Below, one piece after another: positions 10,228 through 22,729 of a DNA stretch of 64,000 nucleotides. The notes beneath the pieces are model-generated. The model saw only the letters and a list, made by a program, of their open reading frames with translations, had not been told where the DNA came from and ran no database searches. The stretch lies in NCBI RefSeq assembly GCF_022602565.1, contig NZ_JALBCV010000001.1:1-64000 (forward strand), in the 5' to 3' direction. The position numbers and the translations under genes were made by a program. The stretch's first letter is position 1. Every line of letters starts with the position of its first letter. Source of the DNA: Rosenbergiella metrosideri (GTDB lineage Bacteria; Pseudomonadota; Gammaproteobacteria; Enterobacterales; Enterobacteriaceae).

Positions 10228-10258
10228 GCTTATTATTAGCGTAATAAGCACCTCTTCT
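10228..10258 (+). terminator. Probable terminator after cheZ
   Basis: GCTTATTA (10228-10235) and TAATAAGC (10242-10249) form a perfect 8-bp stem with a 6-base loop; the right side continues into a pyrimidine-rich run. The stem is AT-rich, so efficiency is uncertain. Confidence 0.5.
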
Positions 10259-10330
10259 CACCTCTACTTCTTCAATAGCCTGATGTGGGCTCTGGCACTC
10301 TACGCAGAGTGATCCAATGAGGAAACCGCG

Positions 10331-11479
10331 GTGTCTGAAGAAAACAAAGACGATAAAACCGAAGAACCCAGTAGTCGTCGTATCGAGAAGGCGCGTGAAG
10401 AGGGGGATATCCCCCGTTCGCGGGAATTAACCTCGATGCTGTTATTACTGAGCGGCCTGCTCGCGCTTACACTCTGCTTGCCGATGAGCTGGCAGGGGAT
10501 GATGCATATCGTTCGCTACAGTTGGCAATTCGATCTGAGTCATCTTAATGCCCATGACTGGGGCCCTTTTAGCCTCGATATGCTTCCCTTGAGCCTGCGG
10601 TTATTTCTGCCCTTTGGCCTAAGCCTATGGCTGGTCGCGATTGTCGCAAACCTGATTATTGGTGGCATTAACCTTAGCCCGAAAGCCTTACAGGTAAAAT
10701 TCTCTCGGCTTAACCCTGTGTCGGGAATGAAAAAATTTTACAGCGCGCAGACAGGTGCTGAATTACTGAAATCCTTTCTAAAAGCCTGCATCGTTATCAC
10801 AATCCTCCTCGCAATATTATGGGTAAATCAGCGCGAAATCCTCGGTCTTATTCATCAACCGCTAAGGACCGCCTTGACCGAAGGAACTTATGGCCTGGTC
10901 AAACTTTGGCTATGGGTAGTGATGGGAATGATCCCGATGGTGGCCTTCGACGTGTTTTGGCAGATCTACAGCTACCACAAAAAATTACGGATGACGCGGC
11001 AAGAAATTCGAGACGAGCATAAACAGCAGGAGGGTGACCCACACCTTAAGGGGCGTATTCGTCAACAAATGCGCGCCGCGGCACGCCAACGCATGATGGC
11101 GAATGTGCCACATGCCGATGTGATCTTAACCAACCCCACTCACTTTGCCATCGCGCTGCGCTATCAGGAAGGCAAGATGCACGCGCCACAAGTGGTCGCA
11201 AAAGGGCGTGGGCAGGTGGCAGCTAAGATACGCGCGCTGGCGAGCGAACACCGTATTCCCTCTCTGGAAGCTCCGCCGTTGGCGCGGGCATTATGGCGAC
11301 ATACTGAGGTAGGTGAACCTATTCCTGGAGCACTGTATACCGCCGTGGCGGAGGTGCTGGCATGGGTATGGCAGGTCCGCCGTTGGCGAAAGGTGGGGGG
11401 CCAAAAACCTGAGAGACCCCAGCAACTGGTGGTGCCCGCAGAGATGATTTTTGACTTAGAGAATGATGATGATGAATAA
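10331..11479 (+). CDS. flhB: Flagellar export gate protein FlhB
   Basis: FlhB is an inner-membrane part of the flagellar type III export gate and sets the switch from rod/hook to filament export. The 382-residue protein has four membrane segments (about 30-215), the conserved KTEEPSSRRIEKAREEGDIPRS N-terminal block, and the autocleavage site NPTH near residue 268 in the cytoplasmic domain. The start is GTG with GAGGAAA upstream. The last codons (ENDDDE) overlap the start of flhA by 17 bases. Confidence 0.97.
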   Translation: MSEENKDDKTEEPSSRRIEKAREEGDIPRSRELTSMLLLLSGLLALTLCLPMSWQGMMHIVRYSWQFDLSHLNAHDWGPFSLDMLPLSLRLFLPFGLSLWLVAIVANLIIGGINLSPKALQVKFSRLNPVSGMKKFYSAQTGAELLKSFLKACIVITILLAILWVNQREILGLIHQPLRTALTEGTYGLVKLWLWVVMGMIPMVAFDVFWQIYSYHKKLRMTRQEIRDEHKQQEGDPHLKGRIRQQMRAAARQRMMANVPHADVILTNPTHFAIALRYQEGKMHAPQVVAKGRGQVAAKIRALASEHRIPSLEAPPLARALWRHTEVGEPIPGALYTAVAEVLAWVWQVRRWRKVGGQKPERPQQLVVPAEMIFDLENDDDE

Positions 11480-13547
11480 GTTGTATGCACGATTACGTTT
11501 ACCGACCCGTTGGAACGAGGTGGATTGGCAGATCTTAGCGGGGCCTATCTTAATTTTACTGATTTTGGCGATGATGGTCCTACCGCTGCCCGCCATCCTG
11601 TTGGATCTCTTTTTCACCTTTAATATTGCTTTATCGATAATGGTGTTACTGGTCGCGATGTTCACGCGTAGGACATTAGAGTTTGCAGCTTTTCCCACCA
11701 TCTTACTGTTTGCCACGCTGCTAAGGTTAGCCCTGAATATCGCCTCAACGCGGATTATTCTAATGGAGGGGCACACCGGTGGGGCGGCGGCGGGTCAGGT
11801 TATTGAGGCCTTTGGCCACTTTTTGGTCGGCGGTAATTTTGCCATCGGTATCGTGGTGTTCATCATCCTTATTGTGATCAACTTTATGGTGATTACCAAG
11901 GGGGCTGGGCGAATAGCTGAAGTCGGCGCCCGTTTCGTCTTAGATGGTATGCCGGGTAAACAAATGGCTATCGATGCAGACCTGAACGCGGGCGTGATTG
12001 GCGAAGAACAGGCCAAACAACGACGCCAAGAGGTGACACAAGAAGCGGATTTCTATGGATCGATGGATGGTGCCAGTAAGTTTGTGCGCGGCGATGCCAT
12101 CGCAGGCATCATTATCATGGTAATCAATGTTGTCGGTGGACTACTGGTGGGCGTGGTACAGCATGGTCTGTCCGTCAGCCAAGCCGCCGAAACCTATACC
12201 TTGTTGACCATCGGTGACGGTCTGGTGGCCCAAATTCCCGCCTTGGTGATCTCCACTGCCGCAGGGGTGATTGTGACCCGTGTCAGTAATGACAGCAACG
12301 TCAGTGAACAGATGGTCAGTCAATTATTCAGTCGACCGCAAGTGATGATACTGAGTGCGGCCGTGATCGGTTTATTGGGGCTGGTACCTGGAATGCCCAA
12401 TGGGATTTTCTTGGTCTTCGCGGCATTGTTATTGGGGCTAGCATGGTGGCTAAAAGGGAATGAAACCAGCGTTGACACGGAGACGCAGTCGCTAAGCGAC
12501 CCGCAGCAAGCCCAGCCGACCGAGGCAAGCTGGCAGGATGTGGTGATCGAGGATGCGCTGGCAATGGAAGTGGGCTACCGACTGATCCCCTTAGTGGATG
12601 AGGCTCAGCAAGGGGAGCTACCGGGCAGGATACGGGGGATTCGCAAAAAATTTGCCACCAGTATGGGGTTTCTGCCACCGGGTATTTTTATCTCAGATAA
12701 CCTATCGTTAGCCCCTGCCCATTATCGAATTTTACTCAAGGGCGTCACGATTGGAATGGGGGATGTCTGGCCAGGGCGTTGGCTAGCCATTAACCCAGGC
12801 AGTGCACGTGCTGATTTACCGGGTGAATCCACCCGAGATCCAGCTTTCGGTTTACCGGCCGTTTGGATTGATGGGGCGCTAAAAGAACAAGCGCAAACAC
12901 TCGGATTCACCGTGGTTGAGGCGAGTACGGTCATTGCCACGCATCTTAACCATCTACTGAGTCAGCATGCTAGCGAGTTATTTGGACGCCTAGAGGCGCA
13001 ACAACTGATCGACCATGTGGCGAAGAGCTTACCCGCGCTGACCGAAGGGATTATTCCCGACCTCTTATCGTTAACGACAGTGCATAAGGTGCTACAGAAT
13101 TTATTGAGAGAACAGGTCTCGATTCGCGATATGCGTACGATCTTAGAAACCCTCACTGAACATGCTAGCACTACGCAAAACAGCCTGGAATTAACCAATG
13201 TGGTACGGGTTGCCTTAGGCCGGGCGATCACCCAGCAATGGTTCCAAGACGATGAGATTATTCAAGTGATCGGCCTTTCTCCAGCGCTGGAAGGATTATT
13301 GCAGCAAGTGATGCGTAATGGTGGTGGGTTAGAACCTGGTTTGGCAGAGCAATTGGTGAGTCAAGCGGGCGAAGCGATTGCTTATCAAGAATCACTCGGG
13401 GTGACACCTGTGTTGTTGGTCGATAGCGCGTTAAGACTGTTATTAGCGCGCTATCTTCGTCGGCACTACCGCCAATTAGTGGTGATGTCGACGGTAGAGT
13501 TGGTCAGCGAGAGACCGATACGCCAAACCGCAACCTTAGGCGATTAA
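11463..13547 (+). CDS. flhA: Flagellar export gate protein FlhA
   Basis: FlhA is the major export-gate subunit and docks export chaperones. The 694-residue protein (E. coli 692) has an N-terminal eight-helix membrane region with the FHIPEP-family signature around MVITKGAGRIAEVGARFVLDGMPGKQM and a large cytoplasmic domain. Four consecutive ATG codons (11463-11474) sit at the start, inside the end of flhB, so the exact first residue is uncertain by up to three codons. flhE follows after one base. Confidence 0.97.
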   Translation: MMMMNKLYARLRLPTRWNEVDWQILAGPILILLILAMMVLPLPAILLDLFFTFNIALSIMVLLVAMFTRRTLEFAAFPTILLFATLLRLALNIASTRIILMEGHTGGAAAGQVIEAFGHFLVGGNFAIGIVVFIILIVINFMVITKGAGRIAEVGARFVLDGMPGKQMAIDADLNAGVIGEEQAKQRRQEVTQEADFYGSMDGASKFVRGDAIAGIIIMVINVVGGLLVGVVQHGLSVSQAAETYTLLTIGDGLVAQIPALVISTAAGVIVTRVSNDSNVSEQMVSQLFSRPQVMILSAAVIGLLGLVPGMPNGIFLVFAALLLGLAWWLKGNETSVDTETQSLSDPQQAQPTEASWQDVVIEDALAMEVGYRLIPLVDEAQQGELPGRIRGIRKKFATSMGFLPPGIFISDNLSLAPAHYRILLKGVTIGMGDVWPGRWLAINPGSARADLPGESTRDPAFGLPAVWIDGALKEQAQTLGFTVVEASTVIATHLNHLLSQHASELFGRLEAQQLIDHVAKSLPALTEGIIPDLLSLTTVHKVLQNLLREQVSIRDMRTILETLTEHASTTQNSLELTNVVRVALGRAITQQWFQDDEIIQVIGLSPALEGLLQQVMRNGGGLEPGLAEQLVSQAGEAIAYQESLGVTPVLLVDSALRLLLARYLRRHYRQLVVMSTVELVSERPIRQTATLGD

Positions 13548-13548
13548 G

Positions 13549-13956
13549 ATGTGGCGTCGTGTGGTTCTAGGTCTCTTATTAGCCGTCGCGAGTCAGGGGG
13601 TACAGGCAACGATTGTCAGTGCCACGCTTAGTCACCCCGGGCAATCGATACAGCGCAAAGGCCATTGGTACCGTTTTACGCTCGGGCAATTGCCGTCAGA
13701 CAATGCGGGGAAGGTCACGACGCTAGCTTGGCAGATCCAAAGTCTAGCGGCTTGGCCGCAGCCCCCTTCGGTTTTCGTCTGTCGTGATCGCGACTGCCAA
13801 GGTGTAGATTCCGTCGCTGGGGTGAGCCGCTGCTTCGCGGGTCAAGGGAGCCAAGGGGAGTGGTCGATTGTATTCGCCTTACCGGGGTCAGGAGCGCTGC
13901 AACCGCCTATTTTGATCACTGGGGTGTCGCTAACCCTTAATAGGCTGATCCTTTAG
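13549..13956 (+). CDS. flhE: Flagellar protein FlhE
   Basis: Small periplasmic protein of 135 residues with an N-terminal signal peptide (hydrophobic from VVLGLLLAVASQGVQA). FlhE-like features are the GHWYRF block and a disulfide-compatible pair of cysteines in VCRDRDCQG. In related bacteria FlhE limits proton leak through the flagellar export gate. It is the last gene of the flhBAE operon, one base after flhA. Confidence 0.9.
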   Translation: MWRRVVLGLLLAVASQGVQATIVSATLSHPGQSIQRKGHWYRFTLGQLPSDNAGKVTTLAWQIQSLAAWPQPPSVFVCRDRDCQGVDSVAGVSRCFAGQGSQGEWSIVFALPGSGALQPPILITGVSLTLNRLIL

Positions 13957-14054
13957 GATACGGGGCCCCAGCTGGGATTCAGAATATTAAGTTGAAACGA
14001 CAGAGAGAAAAGAAACGCCTCCTGTTGTGAATGACGACTATTATTTACTCTTAA

Positions 14055-14474
14055 GCGAAACTCCACGAGACGGGGATTGCATCAAATATTGCGATTGTTG
14101 ATACATAAGGTTTTTTGATCGCCTACTTACCAAGGGATGGCGCACTGTTACCCCGTATTGAACACGCAATCAATAAGGGGTACACCAGTGCATTATTTAG
14201 CACGTCATCGGCCTCGCTGGGTAAAAAGGCCCAAGCTGGCGGCTCGTTATACGGACTCAATATCACTTTACATCAGCGTGTCATTGTCTTTGCCGGGGGA
14301 GAGTCGCTAACCCACGATGAACAGGTTGTTGGGGCAGTGGGGATTGCAGGAGGAACGGCGGAGCAAGTTCAGCAGGTTGCCGACCATGTGGTGAAGGGAT
14401 TTACATCACGCTGTGCGGCATCGGCAGGGAAACTAAAACGCCCGCAGTGCGGGCGTCTTATCAGCAAGGGCTAA
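14055..14474 (+). pseudogene. Broken HbpS/GlcG-like (DUF336) gene
   Basis: Read in one frame, 14055-14474 encodes the haem-degrading HbpS/GlcG-like fold: a SNIAIVD strand, then a TAA at 14106-14108, then GFLIAYLPRDGAL, a helix with KGYTSALF, SASLGKKAQAGGSLYGLN, and VVGAVGIAGGTAEQ. A second in-frame TAA (14052-14054) cuts off what little could be an N-terminus, and the first helix of the family is missing. A TTG at 14115 could start a truncated 119-residue product, but it would lack the first strand. The reading frame runs on into the argS terminator, so the original stop is probably lost too. It occupies the slot between flhE and argS, where E. coli has yecT. Confidence 0.75.
14435..14457 (-). 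terminator. argS terminator
   Basis: ACGCCCGC and GCGGGCGT form an 8-bp GC-rich stem around the loop AGT. Read on the minus strand it is followed by TTTT, 25 bases after the argS stop. Confidence 0.8.
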
Positions 14475-14482
14475 CGCTAGGG

Positions 14483-16213
14483 TTACATGCGCTCGACGGT
14501 ATCAATACCGAGAAGATCTAAGCCACTTTTCAGCGTTCTTGCGGTCATAGCGGAAAGCTTGAGACGGGATTGACGGCTGTTCTCATCTTCCGCCGTTAAC
14601 ACCGGGCAGTGCTCATAGAAACCAGAGAAGAGTACGGCAACGTCATAGAGGTAGGCGCAAAGTACATGCGGTGTTCCTTCTCGAGCAACTTGCTGCAGGG
14701 TCTCTTCGAACTGCAGTAAACGCGCGGCTAAAGCGGCTTCACGGGATTCTGTCAGAGCAAGTGGCCCTTGAAGCGTTTGTTCATCAATACCGGCCTTACG
14801 GAAGATAGACAGGACACGCGTGTAAGCATATTGCAGGTAAGGGGCGGTGTTACCTTCAAAAGAGAGCATATTGTCCCAATCGAAGACATAATCCGTGGTC
14901 CGATTTTTAGACAGATCAGCATATTTCACTGCGCCGATACCAATAACCTCTGCCAGATGATTCAAGGTTTGGGCATCCATCTCAGGATTTTTCTCTTTCA
15001 CTAGGGCTAATGCACGCTCGTGCGCTTCATCCAATAGGTCGGCGAGACGAATCGTTCCGCCTGCGCGCGTTTTGAATGGACGACCGTCTTTGCCTAACAT
15101 CATGCCGAACATATGGTGCTCTAAGGGTACAGATTCTGGCACATACCCGGCTTTACGGACAATGGTCCAAGCTTGCATAAGATGCTGATGCTGGCGTGAG
15201 TCAATGTAATAAATGACCCGCTCAGCTTTTAACGTTTCGTAGCGGTATTTCGCGCAAGCTATATCGGTGGTGGTGTAGAGGTAACCGCCATCTTTCTTCT
15301 GAATAATCACACCCATGGGTTCACCTTCTTTATTGGTGAACTCATCTAGGAACACGACGGTGGCGCCTTCACTTTCAACCGCTAATCCTTTCTGTTTAAG
15401 GTCGGCGACAATACCTGGCAACATGCTGTTATACAGGCTCTCACCCATTACATTGTCTGCCGATAAGCTTACGTTTAAACGGTCGTAGTTACGTTGGTTC
15501 TGTTCCATGGTGATATCCACCAACTTACGCCACATTTTTAGGCAGTACTCGTCACCACCTTGCAGTTTGACCACATAACTGCGCGCGCGTAGGGCAAAAT
15601 CTTCATCTTCATCGTAGGCGATTTTCGCGGCGCGGTAGAAGGCTTCAAAATCTTGGAGCGCAATCTCACCAGCATGATCCGCTTGCTGCTGTTCAAGATA
15701 GGCAATCAACATGCCAAATTGAGTCCCCCAATCACCGAGGTGGTTGGCACGGATAACATTATGGCCAAGTTTTTCGAGCGTCCGTACGGTCGCATCACCA
15801 ATAATCGTCGAGCGTAAGTGACCGACATGCATCTCTTTAGCCACATTCGGCGCAGAGTAGTCGACGACAATCGTTTGTGGGGTAACCGGAGAGAGGTTAA
15901 GGTGCGCAGAACTGAGTGCAAGTTCAATTTCCGTTGCCAGCCACTGCGGGTCGAGGAAGATATTGATAAATCCTGGGCCGGCGATTTCAACTTTGTTCGC
16001 AATACCGGTCAGTGAAAGCTGTTCAACGACCTTTTCGGCGAGCTGTCGGGGAGGCATACCCAGTCGTTTCGCTGCACCCATAATACCATTGGCTTGGTAA
16101 TCACCAAATTGTGGCTTCGCGGATTGACGGATGAGGGGTTCGCTATCGGCGGGAGCGCCGGCAGCCACCATAGCCTGACTAACTTTATCGCAGAGAAGAG
16201 CCTGAATATTCAC
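14483..16213 (-). CDS. argS: Arginine--tRNA ligase
   Basis: Class I aminoacyl-tRNA synthetase charging tRNA-Arg. The protein has the N-terminal Add1 domain, the HIGH-type motif HVGH in [17 protein letters not shown], a [10 protein letters not shown] loop in the place of KMSKS, and a C-terminal DALR anticodon-binding domain with [10 protein letters not shown] chose the GTG at 16213, giving 576 residues that start NIQALL as E. coli ArgS (577) does; AAAGG lies 7 bases upstream. The open frame extends 43 codons further upstream but that stretch has no family similarity. It is divergent from yecM. Confidence 0.96.
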   Translation of the reverse strand: MNIQALLCDKVSQAMVAAGAPADSEPLIRQSAKPQFGDYQANGIMGAAKRLGMPPRQLAEKVVEQLSLTGIANKVEIAGPGFINIFLDPQWLATEIELALSSAHLNLSPVTPQTIVVDYSAPNVAKEMHVGHLRSTIIGDATVRTLEKLGHNVIRANHLGDWGTQFGMLIAYLEQQQADHAGEIALQDFEAFYRAAKIAYDEDEDFALRARSYVVKLQGGDEYCLKMWRKLVDITMEQNQRNYDRLNVSLSADNVMGESLYNSMLPGIVADLKQKGLAVESEGATVVFLDEFTNKEGEPMGVIIQKKDGGYLYTTTDIACAKYRYETLKAERVIYYIDSRQHQHLMQAWTIVRKAGYVPESVPLEHHMFGMMLGKDGRPFKTRAGGTIRLADLLDEAHERALALVKEKNPEMDAQTLNHLAEVIGIGAVKYADLSKNRTTDYVFDWDNMLSFEGNTAPYLQYAYTRVLSIFRKAGIDEQTLQGPLALTESREAALAARLLQFEETLQQVAREGTPHVLCAYLYDVAVLFSGFYEHCPVLTAEDENSRQSRLKLSAMTARTLKSGLDLLGIDTVERM

Positions 16214-16441
16214 CGGTATACCTTTATCAATTGAGTGTATGGCATGCCATACAGCACGGGATGTCGAAACATCGAAACGTAATAAGTTTAATGGTCGAGC
16301 AGTATACGTAAAAAAGCCTAAGGCGTCAGCCACCATCTGCATTTGTCATGCAGAGTGATTGAAATTAATCGGGTTTCGCCTTTACAGCGGGTGAACAGGG
16401 GGCGAAAATAACCCAACCATTATCGATGACAGCAGGGTATC

Positions 16442-16996
16442 ATGCATCCACTCTTTATAACTCTTCCCGAATTAGCCGACGATCTCTCCCAGTTCGAGCA
16501 GAAATTAGCCTCGTTTGCGCAGCAGCTAGGGCTAAACTTGAGTGAGTTAACCTTTGACCATATTTCGTTACGTTGTCACCAAGATCGGACGGCAGAACGT
16601 TGGGCGATGGCGCTATCACAAGTGGGTCATTGTTTCTCCGAGGCAATAATTGGCGGGCGACCTATCCATCTTTATCGAATCGAACAACCCTTGGCGCTGT
16701 TAAATCATCACATCGATATTGTCGAGCTGCCTTGGCCGGGTGAGAAACGTTACCGCCATGAGGGCTGGGAGCATATTGAAGTGGTATTGCCGGGCGCGCC
16801 GGAACAGATTGGCCAACGAGCAATGGCCTTAATCGATGACCGCGGCTTAGTGACGCCTGGTATTAGCGTTAAGACTCGCCGCCCAGAGGCAAAAGCCGGG
16901 GCGTTGGATAATACGACCTTAGCGATCACTAATGGCGAGATCACACTGAAGTTTCATACTTACGCCATCGATAAAGTGGTCGCTAGCGAACACTAA
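16442..16996 (+). CDS. yecM: YecM family protein (VOC-like fold)
   Basis: The 184-residue protein matches YecM (188), an uncharacterised family with a glyoxalase/isomerase-like (VOC) fold and a possible metal site. Conserved parts are DHISLRCHQ, SIVELPWPGEKR-type (here DIVELPWPGEKR), HEGWEHIE and LPG. The C-terminus ends KVVASEH, like the E. coli protein. The place next to argS is the same as in E. coli. No function is established. Confidence 0.92.
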   Translation: MHPLFITLPELADDLSQFEQKLASFAQQLGLNLSELTFDHISLRCHQDRTAERWAMALSQVGHCFSEAIIGGRPIHLYRIEQPLALLNHHIDIVELPWPGEKRYRHEGWEHIEVVLPGAPEQIGQRAMALIDDRGLVTPGISVKTRRPEAKAGALDNTTLAITNGEITLKFHTYAIDKVVASEH

Positions 16997-17004
16997 AAGC
17001 GGGC

Positions 17005-18141
17005 TTAGGCCTGTTGAATGGCGTTATGCAGGCGAATTAAGGCTTCATCAAGTTGCGAGCGACAACAGCCAAAATTAAGCCGCACGGCTTGCGGATCGCC
17101 GAATGGCGCACCCGCTGTCAGCCCTAAACCCTGCTGTTCCAACCAGCGGTGAGGATTGGCCTGTTGTAGGCCTGACGCATCGATCCAGGCCAAGAACCCG
17201 GCATCGGGGACGACGAGGCGTAAGGCAGGTAGTGCCTGTAAAGATTTCACCAAAAGGTCACGATTTCCCCGTAAATAGTGACGTTGGGCGACTAACCACT
17301 GTTCACTCTGCTGCCAGGCGGCAAGGGTAGCGACGATACCTAAACTATTCGGCACTGGCATGCGCTGCGCGACGGCATGACGAATCTGCTCACGCAGCCG
17401 ATTATTGGGGACAATGGCGATGCCACAGCCCAATCCCGCAAGATTAAATGCCTTGGCGGCAGAGAGTAAGGTGATCGAACGTTGTGCACTGTCCGTCGAG
17501 AGCGAGGCGAAAGGAGTGTGTCGGCGTCCTGGCTCAAGCAGTAAATCCGCATGAATCTCATCGCTACAGACTAGGAGATCATAATGTTCGGCATACTCGG
17601 CAAGCTGCTGGAGGGCTTCACGGGAATAGCTTTTGCCACCGGGATTATGTGGATGGCAAATAAAGAGCAAGCGCTCTTGCGGCGTTAGCGCTGGCAGTGG
17701 AGTACCGAGAAAATCAGGCTTATCGAAGAGGGGATAAGGGATTAACCGTTGCGCTCTTTGGGCATTGCGAGCACTTTGCGTGAAAGGCGGGTAGATGGGG
17801 GTATGGCAAACGGAGCTTTGCTCGGCCGAGAGAAGACACTCCTGCAATAAACTAAATAGGGGCTTTATGCCGGAGAGAGGAACGACCCAATCGGGATCGA
17901 TTGTCCAATGGTACTGCTTTTCAACCCACTGGGTCGCGGCTTTTGCCAGTTCACCTTGGTCATCGGCATAGCCAAACACTCCCTGAGCGACCCGCTCGGA
18001 TAAGGCGTGCTGAATAGCCGGTGCGACGCGAAAGTCAGTATCCGCTATCCATAGCGGTATGATATCTTGATCTCGATATTTAAGCCATTTCTCACTATCA
18101 GTGTGATTTCGCTCGACTCTTTCATCAAAATTAAATGACAT
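17005..18141 (-). CDS. MalY/PatB-type PLP-dependent C-S lyase
   Basis: Fold-type I aminotransferase-like enzyme, probably a cystathionine beta-lyase/cysteine desulfhydrase of the MalY/PatB group. Visible motifs are WIADTDFRVAPAI (N-terminal substrate region), CHPHNPGGKSYSREAL, CSDEIHADLLL and the PLP lysine in LLSAAKAFNLAGLGCG. The ATG at 18141 gives 378 residues with GGAG 5 bases upstream; the frame is open for 22 more codons without similarity. It lies convergent with yecM and divergent from cutC, in a gap where E. coli has no such gene, so it is a lineage-specific insertion or E. coli lost it. Substrate is not determined. Confidence 0.85.
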   Translation of the reverse strand: MSFNFDERVERNHTDSEKWLKYRDQDIIPLWIADTDFRVAPAIQHALSERVAQGVFGYADDQGELAKAATQWVEKQYHWTIDPDWVVPLSGIKPLFSLLQECLLSAEQSSVCHTPIYPPFTQSARNAQRAQRLIPYPLFDKPDFLGTPLPALTPQERLLFICHPHNPGGKSYSREALQQLAEYAEHYDLLVCSDEIHADLLLEPGRRHTPFASLSTDSAQRSITLLSAAKAFNLAGLGCGIAIVPNNRLREQIRHAVAQRMPVPNSLGIVATLAAWQQSEQWLVAQRHYLRGNRDLLVKSLQALPALRLVVPDAGFLAWIDASGLQQANPHRWLEQQGLGLTAGAPFGDPQAVRLNFGCCRSQLDEALIRLHNAIQQA

Positions 18142-18998
18142 ACGTACTCCGGGCAGGTATGAAGTGAGAGACGCTATGCACAGTAGCATATCCAGTAGGT
18201 CTGACAAAGGAATCGACTATGCCGACTTTAGAAATATGCTGTTATGGCTTAGATTGCGCACTTGCCGCTATGCAAGCAGGCGCTGATCGTATTGAACTCT
18301 GTGCGGCGCCACAAGAAGGTGGTTTAACAACGTCGCTGGGTGTACTGCGTGAAGCTCGCTGCCAAATTTCGATTCCAGTACACCCGATAGTGAGGCCACG
18401 CAGTGGAGACTTTTGCTACAGCGAGCGAGAGTTCAAAATTATGCTGTCGGATATTGCACAGATCCGCGATATGGGATTTCCGGGGGTCGTGACGGGAATT
18501 CTTTGCCCTGAAGGGTTACTTGATAAACCGAGAATGCAAAAACTGATGACAGTCGCAAAAGGGATGGCAGTGACCTTCCATCGAGCTTTTGATCTGTGCA
18601 GTAATCCTTATCGAACCTATCACGAATTGGCTGAGTTAGGGGTAGCACGCATCTTAACCTCTGGGCAGCAGCAATCTGCCGAGGCCGGCATTAGCTTGTT
18701 ACAAGAACTGACGATGATGGCCGCAGGGCCCATCATCATGGCCGGTGCAGGTGTCCGTTTATCGAATCTCCCGAAGTTTCTCGATGCCGGGATTAAAGAG
18801 GTTCATAGTTCCGCTAGCCGACAAGTGCCTTCGGCAATGCGCTATTGTAAAGCGGGTGTTTCGATGTGTTCAGATAAAATGGCGGATGAATATCTGCGCA
18901 CTGAGGTCGATCCCAGCGTGGTGGAAGCCATGCAAACCCTCATCCGCCTGCAGGGGGATGTGCCGCCTTCCACGACGGCAGACCCTCACTCTCACCGC

Positions 18999-20806
<1,808 letters not shown>

Positions 20807-20845
20807 TTAATTGCACAGATATCGAGCGCTATTACACTCATAGAC

Positions 20846-20874
20846 TTATCCTTGACATTATTTTTCAGTATAAT
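20846..20874 (+). promoter_or_regulatory. Possible aspS promoter
   Basis: A perfect TATAAT (20869-20874) lies 76 bases before aspS. At 17-base spacing the -35 would be the weak TTATCC (20846-20851). A perfect TTGACA (20852-20857) is only 11 bases from the TATAAT, too close for a normal sigma-70 promoter. Confidence 0.45.
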
Positions 20875-20950
20875 GCGAGCCATTTTGCAGCAATATCGCC
20901 AGATGGCAGCAGCTTACGTTAAACGCCTTCCGGGCCCAAAAGGATAATCA

Positions 20951-22729
20951 ATGCGTACACTATATTGCGGACAACTTAATGTGTCCCACATCGGTCAACA
21001 AGTGACTCTCAGCGGTTGGGTGAATCGTCGTCGCGACCTCGGGAGCTTAATTTTCATCGATATGCGTGATCGCGAAGGGATTGTACAAGTCTTTTTTGAT
21101 CCGGATGAGCAGCAGGCTTTTGAACTTGCCTCAGAATTACGTAATGAATTCTGTATCCAAGTGACAGGAAAAGTGCGCGCGCGCGATGAGCGGAATAAAA
21201 ACGCAGAGATGGCCACCGGTGAAGTTGAAGTGTTTGCCACTGAGCTGACGATTATTAACCGTTCCGAGCCACTGCCGCTGGACAGCAATCATGTCAACAG
21301 TGAAGAAGCACGCCTGAAATATCGCTATTTAGATCTGCGTCGCCCTGAAGTGGCCTCTCGGTTTAAAACCCGAGCCAAGATTACGGCCTTCGTTCGTCGC
21401 TTTATGGAAGACAATGAGTTTCTGGATATTGAAACCCCGATGCTCACTAAAGCGACGCCAGAAGGTGCGCGCGACTACTTAGTCCCCAGCCGTGTTCATA
21501 AAGGTGAGTTTTACGCTTTACCGCAATCACCCCAGCTTTTCAAACAGCTACTGATGGTGTCTGGCTTTGACCGTTATTATCAGATCGTAAAATGCTTCCG
21601 CGATGAAGATTTACGCGCAGACCGCCAGCCAGAATTCACCCAAATCGATGTTGAAACCTCTTTTATGACGGCACCGCAAGTGCGTGAGGTCATGGAGCGT
21701 CTTATTCGTCAACTGTGGATCGCCATCAAAGGGGTGGATCTGGGCGAGTTCCCACAAATGACCTGGGCGGAAGCGATGCGTCGTTTCGGTTCGGATAAAC
21801 CGGATCTACGTAACCCAATGGAACTGGTGGACGTTGCTGATTTACTGGCGCAGGTTGAGTTCCAAGTCTTCTCAGGCCCTGCAAACGATGCCAAAGGACG
21901 GGTCGCTGTATTACGTGTACCGGGGGGTGCGCAGCTAACGCGTAAACAGATTGATGATTACACCAAATTCGTTGGGCTATACGGCGCGAAGGGTATGGCA
22001 TGGATGAAAGTCAATCAACGTGAAGCGGGCCTTGAAGGCATTCAAAGCCCGGTAGCCAAATTCTTAACGGCTGACATTATCGAGCAATTGCTCGAGCGTA
22101 CCGCAGCAGAGTCCGGAGACATCCTATTGTTTGGGGCTGACCAAGCGACTGTCGTCGCGGATGCAATGGGGGCACTACGCCTAAAAATTGGTCGTGATTT
22201 AGCACTGACCGATGAAAGCCGTTGGGCACCGCTTTGGGTCGTTGATTTCCCAATGTTTGAACAAGACGATGAAGGGCATTTAGCCGCTATGCACCACCCG
22301 TTCACCGCACCACGCGATTTATCGCCGGAAGAGCTGAGCCAAGCGCCTAGCGAGGCGATTGCCAATGCCTACGATATGGTCATTAACGGTTATGAAGTCG
22401 GTGGGGGATCGGTGCGTATCCATACTGGCGCAATGCAACAAGCGGTGTTCAGCATTCTTGGCATCAGTGCTGATGAGCAACAAGAAAAGTTCGGATTCTT
22501 ACTGGATGCGTTGAAATACGGTGCGCCACCGCACGCGGGATTAGCCTTTGGCTTAGACCGTTTGACCATGCTATTAACGGGTACGGACAATATTCGTGAT
22601 GTGATTGCCTTCCCGAAAACTACCGCGGCCGCCTGTTTGATGACGGATGCACCGAGCGAGGCTAACCCGAATGCGTTGCAAGAGTTAGCGCTACAGGTAG
22701 TGAAAAAAGCTAAAACTGAGTCGGCGTAA
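20951..22729 (+). CDS. aspS: Aspartate--tRNA ligase
   Basis: Class II synthetase of 592 residues (E. coli 590). It has the N-terminal OB anticodon-binding domain ([22 protein letters not shown]), class II motif 2 ([18 protein letters not shown]), the GAD insertion domain found in bacterial AspRS, and motif 3 (GLAFGLDRL). It shares one base with nudB (TAATG), so the two are co-transcribed. Confidence 0.98.
   Translation: MRTLYCGQLNVSHIGQQVTLSGWVNRRRDLGSLIFIDMRDREGIVQVFFDPDEQQAFELASELRNEFCIQVTGKVRARDERNKNAEMATGEVEVFATELTIINRSEPLPLDSNHVNSEEARLKYRYLDLRRPEVASRFKTRAKITAFVRRFMEDNEFLDIETPMLTKATPEGARDYLVPSRVHKGEFYALPQSPQLFKQLLMVSGFDRYYQIVKCFRDEDLRADRQPEFTQIDVETSFMTAPQVREVMERLIRQLWIAIKGVDLGEFPQMTWAEAMRRFGSDKPDLRNPMELVDVADLLAQVEFQVFSGPANDAKGRVAVLRVPGGAQLTRKQIDDYTKFVGLYGAKGMAWMKVNQREAGLEGIQSPVAKFLTADIIEQLLERTAAESGDILLFGADQATVVADAMGALRLKIGRDLALTDESRWAPLWVVDFPMFEQDDEGHLAAMHHPFTAPRDLSPEELSQAPSEAIANAYDMVINGYEVGGGSVRIHTGAMQQAVFSILGISADEQQEKFGFLLDALKYGAPPHAGLAFGLDRLTMLLTGTDNIRDVIAFPKTTAAACLMTDAPSEANPNALQELALQVVKKAKTESA

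Noticed and set aside
20852-20857. Perfect TTGACA upstream of aspS
   Set aside because: Only 11 bases from the TATAAT, too close for a sigma-70 promoter with that -10.
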